A stretch of 64,000 nt of DNA from Cymodocea nodosa. Lineage: Eukaryota; Streptophyta; Magnoliopsida; Alismatales; Cymodoceaceae. The DNA is taken from the NCBI GenBank assembly GCA_036874045.1, contig CM072343.1, positions 5,538,001-5,602,000 of the forward strand, given 5' to 3'. The notes beneath the pieces were generated by a model. The model was not told the DNA's origin, made no database searches, and worked only from the letters and a program-made list of their open reading frames with translations. The number at the start of each line of letters is the position of its first letter. The stretch's first letter is position 1. The translations under genes and the position numbers were made by a program. Positions 12,207 through 24,632 of the stretch are shown one piece after another.

Positions 12207-14023
12207 TGTTTAGAATGAAAAAGTGCATAATATTAAGGGTTAAATGATGGTTAATTGCATAATATTTAGCTTATCATATGAGAATTAAACCATTATGTTA
12301 TAATTGCACTGTTATATGCTTTAATGAAAGAATCTACATAATTTCAAGGAATTAATGTTAATTAAGTATAATTCTGAACTGTCGGTAAGTTGCAAGTTTT
12401 TAATTCCTAAGTTTTCAAATTTTCTATTATTTTGGAGAGTTATATTGCATGTACTGGATAGTTATGTTTTAAATGCTTAAAGAATATTTTATTATTATTT
12501 CCTGGAATACACGTGTTGTAACCTTAATGCATGACTTAAGTGAATTTTCGGTAAGTTATCTAGTAACTATCTGAAATGCATCTAAGCATTAGATAGTTAG
12601 GTTTGTAAGTATCTGAAACATCTGAACTAGTTATTTCTTTATTGCACGTGTTTTATAGTTAAATCAACGAAGTAAGTCCGTTGATTTATCTGTAACTCCA
12701 CAGACCATTTATTTTCTAATATGACACTATAGAAATTATAGAAACAGGACATTCAAGGGAGAACCACGATTACACGTATCACACATGAATTTGCTCGTGG
12801 AATGAAGAAGAAATCACCATCGTTGATATGAATGAAGGAAATTGAACCGATCATCTAAGCAGAAGTAGTTACTATTGAAAGAAATATAAAAGAAGAGGAG
12901 AAATACAAAAAAAGTGTGTGTGTAGAGGTGGAGAACCGTGCTAACTACAGGAAGCGTTGGAAGTTCCCTGAAGCTCCACACCACCACCAAAATCACCAAC
13001 CATCAGAGGTTTATGAGGATACTTTCGTGATGTCTGGTCGATTCTGAGCCAAACACAATGATTGACAACCACTGTGAGGAGTGATCGCGTCGTGGGAAGG
13101 GAAGTCATTTTCACTAAGCATCGACTTATATCTCAGGAGATCGTAAAGCTTCTAGCCTTGGTTTCGGGTGGATGCCAATATACTGAAGAGGAGATCATCT
13201 TACAATTCTTAATTCAGGATTTTATAGGAAGAGGAGGCAAGATTGTAAGTGATTAAGTTTTCAGTGGTGTAATCACGTCGCATGTAGTGACGGAAGTTTT
13301 TACCGTCGATAGAGATTTTTACATTTCACCTTTCATTCATCTTCAAGAACATATCAAAACAAAAATACCAAAAATAACAAATTATCTATGTTTACATTTA
13401 GCATTAAAGTGTTGTATTGTTTGTTTTATATTGTGATTAATGTTATCATTGTCAGTATTGTAAATTTTTTATGTTTGTTTGATTTAGAAAATAGAAAATA
13501 GTTTTATTGTTTACTGAAATTGATTCATTCAAGATACTTAAAGATTTTAATGGTTACTATTTGAAATATCTGAATGTTAGTGTTGCTTAATGATAAATCT
13601 AATATTAACTAATATTAAAGAGCTTAATTGATGTTATTTACATTCTATGGAACCGCCCAATGGTTGGCCGAATTCCTCTGTAAATAGTAGTATTTAACTA
13701 GAAAGATAGGCTCGTGGAGTTAACTTAAGTCCACGAAGTCAATCCGTTGAGTTAGCTATAACTCAACGAACTAAGTCCGTTGTGTTAACTGTAACTCAAC
13801 AGAGTGCTTACTTAACACATATAAACTCCAATATAAAAAATAGAAACAGTACACAATTCTTACTCAATCTCTATGGGATCGACCTGCACTTGCAGACAAA
13901 TACAATATACACTATGCACTTGCAGTTAAAATAATAATTAGAATTAATATCTAATTTGTGTGAAAGGTTGTTTGTTTACTTTTAAAAGTAATTATTTATA
14001 TAAGTATAAAAACAACCCTAACA
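12207..14023 (+). mobile_element. E1 3' LTR, Athila type (1817 bp)
   Basis: It starts TGTTTAGAATG after the polypurine tract and ends CCCTAACA, giving TG...CA ends. Near the 3' end, CTATGGGATCGACCTGCACT resembles the conserved U5 segment of Athila LTRs. Palindrome clusters lie at 12655-12710 and 13705-13800. The inverted copy at 62-644 supports the start position; the end rests on the terminal motif and the change of sequence character. Confidence 0.7.
13705..13805 (+). repeat. AACTCAACG palindrome cluster in the E1 LTR
   Basis: Alternating GTCCACGAAGTCAATCCGTT, ACTCAACGAACTAAGTCCGT and GTAACTCAACAG half-sites occur within 100 bases, close to the end of the LTR. They belong to the same motif family as those around 9116, 10735, 53340, 56320, 59700 and 62720. 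Confidence 0.6.
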
Positions 14024-14972
14024 ATTATCTTTGCAATAAATCGTGCTTGGCCATTTAAATCATTTAAGAATCTTAATTGACTATTGGCAATCAGATCTTT
14101 TGCTAACTCTTTAATGTCCTATCTTAGCTGATAAACCTATTTTCTTTCTAATAATTTAACCCCTTCATTTTTCAATCTGAGTATTTGATAAACTAATTTT
14201 GGAGTTAAATATATGTGTGATTCTTGTATATTGAAAACAAGAATATCATTTTCTACTATTAAGTTTGAATAAAAACAACTTACAATTTATGATAGGGCAA
14301 GATGACCTAGTTGTTGTGGAAGTAGTGTCAATAAGCCTTGAAACTCAAACATTTCTTTAATGTCTGTCATCCCTTCAAACTTAACTAGTCTAGAATAAAA
14401 ATTGTAAAAGTTTTATACGTTTGAAACTTTTCATAACAATATCCATTTCTGAACCATAATAGTGTGTTATCTTCCAAATTCTATTCAAGATTAGGAATTT
14501 TCCTATCATGTGCTTCTGACCTAGGACTTGTTTCAATGTTTTCATCAATAGCTAAATTTTTAGATCTTTCAAAACTAGTGAAATTTCTATCAAAACTAGT
14601 ATAAATGTCTGAAATATCTGCTATTATTGTATCAACAATGCTTTTAGCTTCATGTGTTTAACTTTCGTCAAACATATCAACAACTGTCATTTGTATATTA
14701 GTATCGACAATCTCTATGTGAATATCTATATCAACAACATTTATTTCCATACCTCTACTGTGAAACAACTGTCTCCTTATTGTAAGATATTCTATATCTA
14801 TCTATGGTATAGAAATATTCTATATTTTTGTAAATTTTGTATGTAAGACTTTAGCAAAATTATATTCTATTTGTAATTGTTTATTCTGCTAACTATATAC
14901 AATTATGAATAAATAACATGTATATTGGAAAAGACATAACCAGATATATACAATCCAATATAAGCAATTATA
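14024..14972 (-). other. Decayed coding-like sequence downstream of the movement-protein-like gene
   Basis: On the minus strand short coding-like stretches continue after the 14973-16073 gene, for example DIKELAKDLIANSQ near 14120, but stops interrupt every frame. If the neighbour is a pararetrovirus gene, this would be the remains of the following polyprotein. No protease or polymerase motif can be recognised. Confidence 0.3.
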
Positions 14973-16073
14973 TCAAAAATTTATGTTGTCAATCGAAGAT
15001 ACAGTAAGAGGAAGAATATCTATACATTTCTCTTCAAATGATATATCTTCAAAATTTATAGACTCTATGTCTATGTCATCAAAAATATTATCAAAATCAA
15101 TATCATCCCTATATGTATAATCAAAATTTCCTACAATTCTTGTTTTTGTAGGAAAAGAATGTTGTCTTGCAGTAGTATGTAGAAAACTGTCCATTATATT
15201 AAAAGAAACATTATAAGTCATTGTGACATGGTACTTTAAAGTATATGCTTTTAAGCCAATATTTATCACATCTACTAGTATTCTTGAAATGAAATTTTGT
15301 TCAGCTTATGCAATGGAATAGAGTTTTCCATTTCATAATGATTCTTCTCTTTGCTGTAAAATTCATTGTACACCTACAATTAGTCCAAAATATTCAATGG
15401 TCTTTTTCTTTTGACTATTATATGTGTGTAGTGTTTCAAATTTTTTCAAAGGTTCTACGGTTTGCTTGATTTCACCTGTCAAAGGCACTTGTAGTTCTAA
15501 TAATCCTTCACTAGGTTACTTAGGTTGTAATAAAGGAATATAGAGTTTTAAACTTTCAACCTCCGCCATCTTTAACTGATAAACTCTTTAACCTTTACTA
15601 CGAAGACCCATTTTTCAGATTGTTGTTTTCTATTCATTTATAAATTTTTGTATTCCATCTAAAACAGTCAAGGGAAAGTAATGCTAGGAATATAACCTTG
15701 ATAATTCCCTATTGGTATTTTCTATTAACAGTCCCTACTTCTTTCCATAATATGTTATAGACTGTACCAATTTTTCAAGTACTTGTCCAGAATTGAAAAT
15801 AACCTCAAGGTCAAGTTGTAATGTTCTTTTCCATAAATTCAACATAGAAAGTTTGGTCTATTTTAGTCTAAACTGAGTTTTAGCATAATTTCAAATAAAT
15901 TTCCAATAGAAATTTTTCTCTTCCTAAATAAATTTTCTAATTTCATATAGAATTTCATTGGAAAATGTATACTTGGAGTAAATATCTTTAATCTCGCTTT
16001 CAATTTTTTGAAGTTCTATCTCTCTCTTTTGAACTTTGGTCATTTTACCACGTTCTCTTCCACGTCTTGACAT
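14973..16073 (-). pseudogene. Movement-protein-like gene of a possible endogenous pararetrovirus (heavily broken)
   Basis: The frame starts at ATG 16073 with an arginine-rich N-terminus (MSRRGRERGK) and ends at 14973; start and last segment share a frame, but several stops lie between. The last 98 codons are open and contain MDSFLHTTARQ followed by KTRIVGNF and an Asp/Ile-rich tail. A D...G pattern in such a context recalls the 30K movement-protein superfamily of Caulimoviridae, which enlarges plasmodesmata for cell-to-cell spread. This assignment is from memory of the family only. A retrotransposon protein of another kind is the main alternative. The copy is clearly non-functional. Confidence 0.4.
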
Positions 16074-16821
16074 TGTCGATTAAGCTCTATTTTTCACTAT
16101 AGAACTTAGAGGGAGTAAAAATTTGCAATCTAGGGTTACGAAGGTAGAAACATGAAAGGTTGTCAATAAAACATTTATAACTCTTCGAGTTTATAAATAG
16201 ATAATTGGATTCAATCATTGAAATCATAAATATAAGATCCATTTTTATAAATAACTTGAAAGCTTACAATAACTATATGAGTTTTACAACCCAACGAAGA
16301 TGAAGACTTAGCATAATTGTTTGTGTAAAGAAAATAAATTTAGGCTAAGTAAAATAGACAAAATGAGAAACACAAGGACTTATGATAACTATTTGAGTTT
16401 TATGAGCAGTAAAGCATACAACTATACAACAAACTAGAATAGTTATTGTCAGATTTTAAGTCTAACATAAAGATATAATAGTGTTATGTCAACTATTCAA
16501 GTTTCTCGAATAGACATGCTAAAAGGTCAAATGCTTAAGTATAACTGTTCGAGTTTCTTAAACAAAATAAAGTATAAGAATTTAAAACAGAAACTTAGAT
16601 AAAAACCAAACTATTCGAGTTTGTTGGATAATAAAACATAATTATTTGAAAAACTTGGATGATTATTTATCTATTTGCGAGATAAAATGGTAGGAATTAG
16701 GAGAAATGCATAACTGTATGTTAAACTAACTAAATTAGTTTAACTTTTTATCTATGTAAGTTCCAAAATACTTTCATTTAAGTAGTTTTACTCTTACATT
16801 AATGTATTAAAGATAAACCAT
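16074..16821. other. Non-coding region with repeated TTCGAGTTT motifs
   Basis: No gene is seen. Short motifs of the form AACTATTCGAGTTT recur at about 16182, 16285, 16390, 16495, 16548 and 16612. Similar motifs occur in the Copia-3 and Copia-5 LTRs (for example 29500 and 23535), so this may be a degraded LTR or a regulatory region. Confidence 0.4.
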
Positions 16822-17090
16822 GGCATACTTAAAATGAGGTTGCCAAGCCCTAATATATAGATTTTGCATTAAATCCAAATGACTAACTTAATGGGTTGCT
16901 AAGCCTCAATATATAGATTTTGCATTAAATCCAAATGGCTGACTTAATTGGGTTGCCAAGCCTTACTATGTAGATTTTTCATTTAAGGCATATGGCTTAC
17001 TTTAAACTAGGTTGACAAGCCCCAATATATAGATTTTTCATTTAAGGCATATGGCTTACTTTAAAGTGGGTTGTCAAGCCCAAATTTATA
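16822..17090 (+). repeat. Tandem repeat, five units of about 57-60 bp
   Basis: The unit contains GGTTGCCAAGCCCTAATATA, TAGATTTT and GGCTTACTT. GGTTGNCAAGCC recurs at about 16838, 16894, 16951, 17010 and 17069. Units 1-3 share GCATTAAATCCAAATG and units 4-5 share CATTTAAGGCATATGG, which indicates two rounds of amplification. Confidence 0.85.
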
Positions 17091-18300
17091 TAAAATCTCT
17101 CTTTTCTTGTTATTTAAATAAAAAATAAACAATAGTTTAACAATTTAGACTTTCTGACTTTTATTTTATTCAATTTACAAAAGAAAATTTATAGAGATAT
17201 ACCTTTAGGTAAATTAAAAGAATTTAACAATGAGTATTCAACATAATAAAATAAATGTATTACTTTATGTGTAAAGAATAGATAGTAACTAAACAATTAC
17301 AAAGATTATACATACAGTTTATGGTAGAATTGTCATAACACCTATAAAATAAACTAAGCTTGAGTATATTGCCCCCTTTTTTTTAGTTACCTCCCACAAT
17401 ATCATCTTTTTACATGATCACAATCCATTACTTAGGGGAAAGATAACTAGTTACTCAATGATAAGTGAGAATGGGAGGAGTATCCTTGGAGGTGATAGAA
17501 GGAGTCCTTATTAGGTCCCAATATGGTAGACTACTCCAAGTACTGCGTACTTTGTCTTGCAAAGATTTTCAACTAGTTAGGGGTACCCTAAGTGGCCCCA
17601 TCCACCAACTTGATTGAGAGTATTAACTAAGTGGCCCCATCCACCAACTCGATTGAGAGTATTAACTAAGGCATGGCCTGCAACGATGGCACGTGAGTTG
17701 GGTAGGTGGTGCACATACCTACAACTTACCAACGCTTAAGTACAACTAACACTATTGCCCATAAGCATTGAGTGAGAACTTCCCAAGTGATCACTCATCC
17801 TAATTCTACTATTTCCTAAACACAGTTAACTCCAAAATTCTTACAAGAGTAGATGCTTGGTAGTAGGTGTAAATGTAAGTCATTCAAAACTAGTTGGTTT
17901 AAGTGACTAGGGTTTAAGATCTCTCAACGGAATTAATTACTCAAGTAATTTCAAACCTAAAATTAAAATTTAGACAATAAATAAAATAAGAGACAACCTC
18001 AAGACTTAATTTTTCTAACAAAATGTTAATAACTTTCCTTTAATAAACTGTACATACTTTCTATGTGTTTTCTAATTAAAATCTCTATAAAGGCATATAC
18101 ATAAGTAACAAAATATAGTTGGTACTCATATTAAATCAAATTAACTTTCCTTAAGTAACCTTTTCCGAATATTTCTTAAATAAATTGACTTCAATAAAAT
18201 TAGAATTTCAAAAATTCTTAACTACTAGTAAACATTAATTCCAAAGTAGATACTTTGAGTTTTTCTAAATATCTAAAGAAATTAAATTCTAAACTCCTTT
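17091..18300. other. Unassigned interval with a 39-bp tandem duplication
   Basis: No coding sequence is supported. Two units of 39 bases beginning AAGTGGCCCCATCCACCAAC lie at 17590-17628 and 17629-17667 and differ at one position. The surrounding 17440-17900 is less AT-rich than its neighbours and may be an untranslated or intergenic part of an old element. The 3' end of Copia-3 should lie near here, but no matching 3' LTR was found. Confidence 0.45.
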
Positions 18301-18319
18301 TTAACCAACCAAAATATTT

Positions 18320-19700
18320 TGTAATGAACAAGACAAGTGAATATCAGATAACCTATAGATACCAAGTTCTAATCGTAATTTTGAAAAAATATTTTCATCT
18401 AAGGGTTTAGTGAATAAATCAGCTAATTGTTTTGTGATTGGAACAAAATTTAATGCTATTTTTCCTTTTATCACATTATCCCTTAGAAAATGATGTCTAA
18501 CTTTTATATGTTTAGCTCATGGGTGTAAAATAGGATTTTTAGACAAACTTATTATAGAACTACTATCACAAAAAATCTTAGTTGGTTCATAGGTTAAGTT
18601 AAAATCTTTTAAAGTCTGTTTAATCCACAGAATTTGAGCACAACAAAGTGTAGTAGCTATATATTCAGCTTCTGTTGTGGATAATGCTACACAATTTTGC
18701 TTTTTGCTAAACCATGACACTAAAGAATTTCCTAATAATTGACAAGTGTCATTGGTGTTTTTTTTTGCAAACTTACATCTTACGAATTCAGCATCACTAC
18801 AACCTAATAAATTTAAAAACTATGTTTAAAGTAAAACAATCCAAAATTAATGGTTCCTAATAGATATTTAAAAATTCTCTTAATAATAAGTAGGTGTGAC
18901 TCTTTAGGATTAGATTAATATCTAGCATAAGTACGCACACTAAACATATATCTAGACAAGTAGTTGTTAAATAAAGTAATGAACCAATCATACTTCTATA
19001 TTGTTTTATATCTACAGATTTTCTAGAGTCATCTTTATGTAACTTAGTGATAGTAATTATGGGTGTATTTTTCATTTTGGTGTTGTCTAGTCCAAACCTC
19101 TTTAATAAATCTCGAGTATATTTTTCTTATGAGATAAAAGTTCCTTTTTCTAACTACTTTATTTGCAAGCTTAGAAAAAATGATAGTTCACCCATTATAC
19201 TCATTTCAAATTGATTAGTCATATCATTCGAAAAAGACCCAACTAATTTTTCATTTATTGCTCCAAATATAATATCATCTACATAGATTAGAACTACCAA
19301 TATATCATTTTCAACTTTCTTGATAAAGAGGGTATGATTTGCCCTTTCCATAGAATACCCTTTTTCTATAAGAAATGTAGATAACCTCTCATACCAAGAC
19401 CTAGGGGCTTGTTTAAGGTCATATAGTGCCTTTTTAAGCTTGTAAGCATACTCGGGATGTTTTGAATCTTTAAAGCCTAGAGGTTGTTTTACATAAACTT
19501 CTTCTTTAATATATCCATTTGAAAAAGCAATCTTAACATCCATTTGATATAATTTGAAACTCATGTAACAAGCAAATGCTAACAAAATTCGTATTGATTC
19601 TAGTCTAGCAATAAGAGCAAATGTTTCATCATAGTCAATTCCTTCCTCTTACTTGTAACCTTGAGCAACTAATCTAGCTATGTTTTTAACTATATGTCCA
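18320..19700 (-). pseudogene. pol: Copia-3 reverse transcriptase and RNase H
   Basis: The reverse transcriptase part (19585-19154) has LYQMDVKIAFSNGYIKEEVY, LKKALYDLKQAPRSWYERL and the catalytic YVDDIIFG. The RNase H part (18720-18517) has ALSTTEAEYIATTLCCAQIL and KIFCDSSSIISLSKNP. Together these would copy the genomic RNA into DNA. The substitution of the usual FLNG by FSNG, stop codons and frame changes show decay. Confidence 0.88.
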
Positions 19701-20700
19701 TCTTGATCTACTTTGTTTAACATGGTTCTGGATATTTCTTGAAGTGATCTGTTTTTCCGTTCTACTATCTCATTTTGTGAATAAGCTCTTGGAAATGAAT
19801 ACCTATGATCTATGCCTAATTCTTCACAAAAGGTGTCTATTTGATCATTATCAAATTCTGTACCATGATCACTCCTAAGTTTTTGAATTTTAACATTTTG
19901 CTCATTCTGAACTTTATTATAGAATACTTTAAATATTTCAAAAACTTCAATTTTATTAGCTAAAAAATAAACCTAGAATAATCATCAACTAGTACAAAAG
20001 TATAATGTTTACCTCTTAGACTGGTTGTCCTAGTAGGTCCAAACAAATCAATATGTACTAATTCTAATACTATTTTGCTTGTTATTTCATTTAAAGTTCT
20101 AAATGATGTTTTATATTATTTACCTAATTGATATGCATCACACATAAACTTTTTCGAGTAATTAATACTAGGTAAACTTCTAACTAAATTCTTTTTAGAC
20201 AGTTTTTGTAATAACTTTAGGTTTGAGTGACCTAGCCTTCTATGTCATAATATGTCTTCATTGGATTTTGTAACTAAGCAAGCACTATCTTTGATAATAT
20301 CAAAAGGCAAATTCAAAATACAAATGGATTCTTTCTTGTATGTAGTAAATAAAATTTCGTTTGTATTCATGTCTATAATTTTATAGGAATCTTTTTCAAA
20401 AATCACTCTATAAAATTTCTTTAAGATAGGAACACTCAATAAATTAAAACCTAAGTTTTCTACTAATAAGACATCATTAATATAACATTTTTCAATTACT
20501 TGAACCTTGCTAGACCCAAGGATTTTTGTTTTACTTTTATTTCCAAAGGTAACTTGTTCATTCTTGGTCTTTGTTACTTCTATAAGTAATCATATATCTC
20601 TAGTCATGTGGCTAGATACTCTACTATCCATTATCCATTTTGACTTATATACCTGCAAAACAATTAAGAGGAGATTTTATTTCTTGAGACCCATTTCTGA
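19701..20700 (-). pseudogene. pol: Copia-3 protease tail, pre-integrase and integrase region
   Basis: A pre-integrase segment is visible at 20439-20245 (IIDMNTNEILFTT), followed by an HRRLGHSN-like zinc-binding motif. The integrase core is recognisable on the minus strand near 20040-19740, with the stretch that normally carries KNRSLQE near 19750. The aspartic protease motif near 20610 reads DSRVSSHM where DSGCSxHM is expected, so the active site is damaged. Multiple stops are present. Confidence 0.75.
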
Positions 20701-22550
20701 GTGGGTCCAAGATTTTTAGAGGGAGTGATATTATGATAATCAATATTTTTAAATTTCAACTTATTTATTTTCTGATAATTGTTTTTGCGTTTATTACTTT
20801 TATTCTTATAATTATTAGAACATTTATTTCCATGTCCAATAGAGTTGAAATTTTCATTTCTGACATTATTTAATTGTTGATTCTTCCAATATATGATTTT
20901 TCTTAAATATGAAGAAAACTGATCAAAAATATTAAAATCCCTATTTTCAAATGATTTAGCATGATTTTTCTGAAAATTTCTTTTAGGGTTGTTGCATCGT
21001 GTGTTTTTATCTATGTGTTGTATTTTATCTACTTGTACATATTTTTCTCCTTTTCTAATTACACACAAAATAGTCTTTCTTTTTCTATTCTTAGTACTAG
21101 AAATAAAAGCATTATTTTTAGAAGTACTACCATGTAATATATAATTTTCAGAAGATGCATCATGTAAACCAATACCATGTTTTGTCTACATTTGATATTT
21201 TACTACTAAGTTCATTTGTTATCATTTGACTATTATTCCATTTACTTAAAGTGGATTTTTGATCGCAAACCTTAATTTTTAACATATCACTGAATTTAGA
21301 TCAATAATAGTTAGATTTAATTTTTCAATTTTACAAATCATTTTCTTCTTATCAGCAATTAAATTTTCACAATCAGCATGCAAGTTTTTTTCAATTATAG
21401 TAAACTTTAAAATTTCCTATGCATGCTTCTGATTTTCTTCTTTAAATTTATTTAATGTAGAATTCAGAAAATCAATCTTATTTTCAAATTCATTTAGCAT
21501 TTCTCTAATGTTCTTTCCTTCTAATTTTACTCTTTTATATTTTTTAGCTAGTTTATATATTCAACAAGCAATCTATCAAAACTATCATAACTAGCATTAG
21601 GATCAGAAGATACCTTACTAGATTTTTCCATAAAGCACATGTTTGCTAGATTCTTTTCTTTTGAATCTGATTTTGATGAGGATTTACTATAGAATGTCAA
21701 ATCCTTCTTATATTTGTTGAGAGGATAATTAGTTTGAAAGTGACCCAACCTATTACACTTATAGCATGAGTTTGTCCTTTAAAAATAATTTATTCTCCAT
21801 ATCTCTGGATGTCTTTACTAACCTAAAGTTCTTGTGTTTCTTTAACAGATTTCTAAATTTTTTGGTCAACAAAAGTAAATCATCGTCAAAATCACTTGTG
21901 ACTTCTAGGACTTTATCAACCTCAAAAGTTAGATCCCTTCTAGGATTCTTCTCTTTTGGATCTAAATGTTGTACTTCATAGGTTGTCAGATTTCCTATGA
22001 GATCATCTAGAGTATATATACTTAAATCTTTAGACTCTTCAATAGATGTTGTCTTTTGAGCCTAAATCTTAGTCAAAGATCTAAGGATCTTTTTTACCAA
22101 GTTTTTTTCCTCAAATTTCTTGCCTAATGATTTTAAAGAATTTACAATCTCTAGAAAACGAGAAAACATGTTAGAGATATAATCATTTTCATGCATTTTA
22201 AAAAGCTCATATTTATGTACTAACATATTAATCTTAGATTCTTTAACCTGGTTAGTACCTTCATTGGCAACTTCTAATGCATGTCATATCTCATATGTAG
22301 TTTGATATGTAGAAACTTTATTAAATTGATTATGAGATAAAGCACAAAATAAGATGTTTAAACCTTTAGCATTCAATGTCATTTGCTCATTTTCATCAAA
22401 AGTCCAAGTATCATATGGAGTCGTGACTAACACTATAGGATTGCTAATTATGTGTCATAATTTGAAGTCAATTGATTGAAAGAAAGAATACTTTCATCCT
22501 ATAATTTCAATAACCATAATTACTACCTTTAAACATAAGAGGACAAGTAG
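20701..22550 (-). pseudogene. gag: Copia-3 Gag
   Basis: This is the structural protein of a Copia element, of the UBN2/gag-polypeptide type. Recognisable minus-strand segments include ALEVANEGTNQVKESKI and KYELFKMHENDYISNMFSRF at 22300-22150 and a zinc knuckle near 21750 reading CYKCNRLGHFQTNY, in which the final Cys has become Tyr. A long lysine- and asparagine-rich C-terminal part (21068-20664) follows. Several stops and frame changes are present. Confidence 0.78.
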
Positions 22551-22708
22551 TAGTCTATCCTTAAGTGATAACTAGAAATTCATTATTTGAAATACTAGCT
22601 ATTATAAATAGATGATCCTAACTAATGATAGGAAAAATCGATTCCTAAATAAAAGCTTTGATATCAATTGTATTTGTATCAATTTTATATCAAAAGCTAT
22701 TAACCTAT

Positions 22709-22720
22709 CTCTGATACTAG
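22709..22720 (-). other. Copia-3 primer-binding site
   Basis: Reverse-complemented, the sequence next to the LTR reads ACTAGTATCAGAG, close to the TGGTATCAGAG complement of the 3' end of initiator methionine tRNA. It lies directly beside the LTR end and fixes the element's direction as minus. Confidence 0.7.
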
Positions 22721-22721
22721 T

Positions 22722-23937
22722 TGTAGGATCATAGTATCACAAGAGGGGGGTGAATTGTGTCTTTAGAAATTAAAAATTTCTAGCAGATAAAACAATAGCA
22801 CAAAACACTCACAAATATAATTTTAATCTTTATTGATTAAAGAAAGAATTTACGATCACTTTTCAACACAATTCCCTACTTGTCGATTCTAATACAATAT
22901 AGTTTGAGATACAATTCAAAGAGAAAATAAAATCCTTATTCTAATCTTGTTTGAATTGTATAACCAAGCTTGATCTTTTTGCACATAACATCTTTTCTTT
23001 CTTTTTGCTCAACTTCTGTATCTCTTCTTCTCTTATCGTTAAATCTTCTAAACTTCTTGCGTTGTTGCTCTTCTTCTGAATTTGCTTGGAATTCAATCTT
23101 CTTCTAATGTTAGAGAATTTTTCTAAATTTAAATATTCTGAATTGAATACTTTGACTTGGGATTTGAGATTGAATACTCAGGATTGGAATTTGGGATAAT
23201 TGTAATGCAACTCATATCCTCTATTTATTGTAGTTGAATTATAACTTCACGTTCAACATGTTCATCTACTTAATCCATAATCCATAATCTCACGTATTAA
23301 TTCAAATTTAAATTATCCACAATCTCCATTATCTTTTTGAATTTCCACTATTTCCACTATCATTTTTAAATTTCCACTATCTTCATTCTCATTTTGAATT
23401 TTCACAATTTTCTATCGTAGATCAATCGAAAATTCTTCTTCCTAGAGATTTGTAGAATATCTTCTAAGTTATTACTTTAGTTTAATACTTATCTTTTAAG
23501 ACTTATAAAAACTCAAACACTTATCTATAACTTTTCAAGTTTTTACATCTACAAAATACGTGATTGAAACAAGAAAACTTATCTGTTTATTAGTCATTTT
23601 ATAAAACTTAAACTGTTATCTTTCTATGCGTATAAAACTTGAACAATTATTTAACTCTTCGATTTTCATTACCAAACTTACATGAAAAACTTAAAATATT
23701 AAAAATACACATGCAGATAACTTAACTATATAAATTTTTAACATAACTCTTTGACTAACTAAAAACGTTAACTATTCGAAAGTTTAATTATCCAAAACTT
23801 TAACTATCTGTTCCGAAACTTTAAATGAAACTTTCTGATAACTAAAAATTATTAATGTTTAATTTTATAATTGATATACTTTAGACTTATTTATAGATTT
23901 TAGTAAAATATTCATCATCTAAATAAAATTCCTAACA
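22722..23937 (-). mobile_element. Copia-3 5' LTR (1216 bp)
   Basis: On the plus strand it runs from TGTAGGATCATAGTATCAC to ATTCCTAACA, matching both ends of the LTR at 28739-29971. It carries the SIRE-like block CAAGAGGGGGGTGAATTGTG near its U5 end and repeated AACTCTTCGAGTTT-type motifs. Confidence 0.88.
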
Positions 23938-24478
23938 GTATTAAGTTAAATTAATCCACATAAGTGTTATTAACCTTCCTCGGTAGCCTATTTAGGTCAT
24001 TCCTTCTAAAATCTAGTTTAAATTGTGTTAGCTTTAATATCATTTATTACTATTTAGGAAAAAGTTAGGTTGTTAGTGTTAGCCTCTCGTAAAATTAACA
24101 ATCTAATTAACAACAGACTTCCAGGAAGATGATCTTTTTTTCCATTACTTCGAGAAGAAGAATACCTGTTTCCTGGGGTGAAGTTATTAATTTGGACACC
24201 AGCACTTGACTTGCGGTGCTGGTTTTACCCATGTAAGTGTGATGGGGAAGCATGTGGCGCCCATCATTGCTCGATGTCGTCGTCCTGTTTGGTGGGTGGT
24301 GTTCGCCTTCTTCCATTTCCTACGCTAATTATTATTTTCTCTCTTCATGTCTCTACCATTACCAGAGCCGAACAATGCCGTGACGATCAGTGAGAAGAAA
24401 GAGGCTTTTCAGCAAACACCATTCATTCCTTTAATAAGGTCACGATCGATCACTACTCACTGATATAACTATGGCTGG

Positions 24479-24632
24479 CTATATATATGGCAGGGACCGT
24501 CTACAACAACCCTTTCTCGCGGTCATGGCCACTACCACCACTGTTTGCTTCATCTTTTGCAACGGGGACGAGCCTAGTGGACGGACAAAGCTAAAACACA
24601 CAAGCTCGTCGACTACCGGAGTTCAAAATTGA
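24479..24632 (+). other. TATA box followed by a small ORF (hypothetical, 35 aa)
   Basis: CTATATATATGGC (24479-24491) is a good TATA box. An ORF starts at ATG 24525 and ends at TGA 24630-24632, opening MATTTTVCFIFCNGDEPSG. A second frame continues immediately after with FKIDIQTSDFCIKWDASDD up to a TAA near 24731. These could be pieces of one decayed or mis-framed gene, or chance. No family is recognised. Confidence 0.25.

Larger units (their letters stand above)
7343..14023 (+). mobile_element. E1: Athila-type element carrying Gag and a captured F-box gene, no pol
   Basis: From left to right: a promoter-like leader with TATA box, a capsid-type Gag, an F-box gene, about 1.8 kb of non-coding 3' sequence, a purine tract and an LTR. 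No protease, reverse transcriptase or integrase lies between Gag and LTR. The same block, with deletions, recurs at 56516-59496 (E2), and its 3' part recurs inverted at 62-2566. The upstream side is cut by the Harbinger insertion. Gag, LTR and purine tract point to a Ty3/Gypsy element of the Athila lineage, not autonomous as it stands. Confidence 0.75.
18300..23937 (-). mobile_element. Copia-3: SIRE-type Copia element, minus strand, without recognised 3' LTR
   Basis: In minus-strand order: 5' LTR (23937-22722), primer-binding site, Gag with zinc knuckle, protease, integrase, reverse transcriptase and RNase H. That order (integrase before reverse transcriptase) defines Copia. Every reading frame is interrupted. 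Its LTR is of the same family as the one at 28739-29971. A 3' LTR to the left was not found, so the element is probably truncated there. Confidence 0.85.

Noticed and set aside
16822-17090. CRISPR-like array.
   Set aside because: The units are contiguous without unique spacers and the context is eukaryotic.
24107-24316. Minus-strand ORF of 69 codons in the island.
   Set aside because: No domain, and an equally long frame lies on the opposite strand over the same bases; no evidence favours either.
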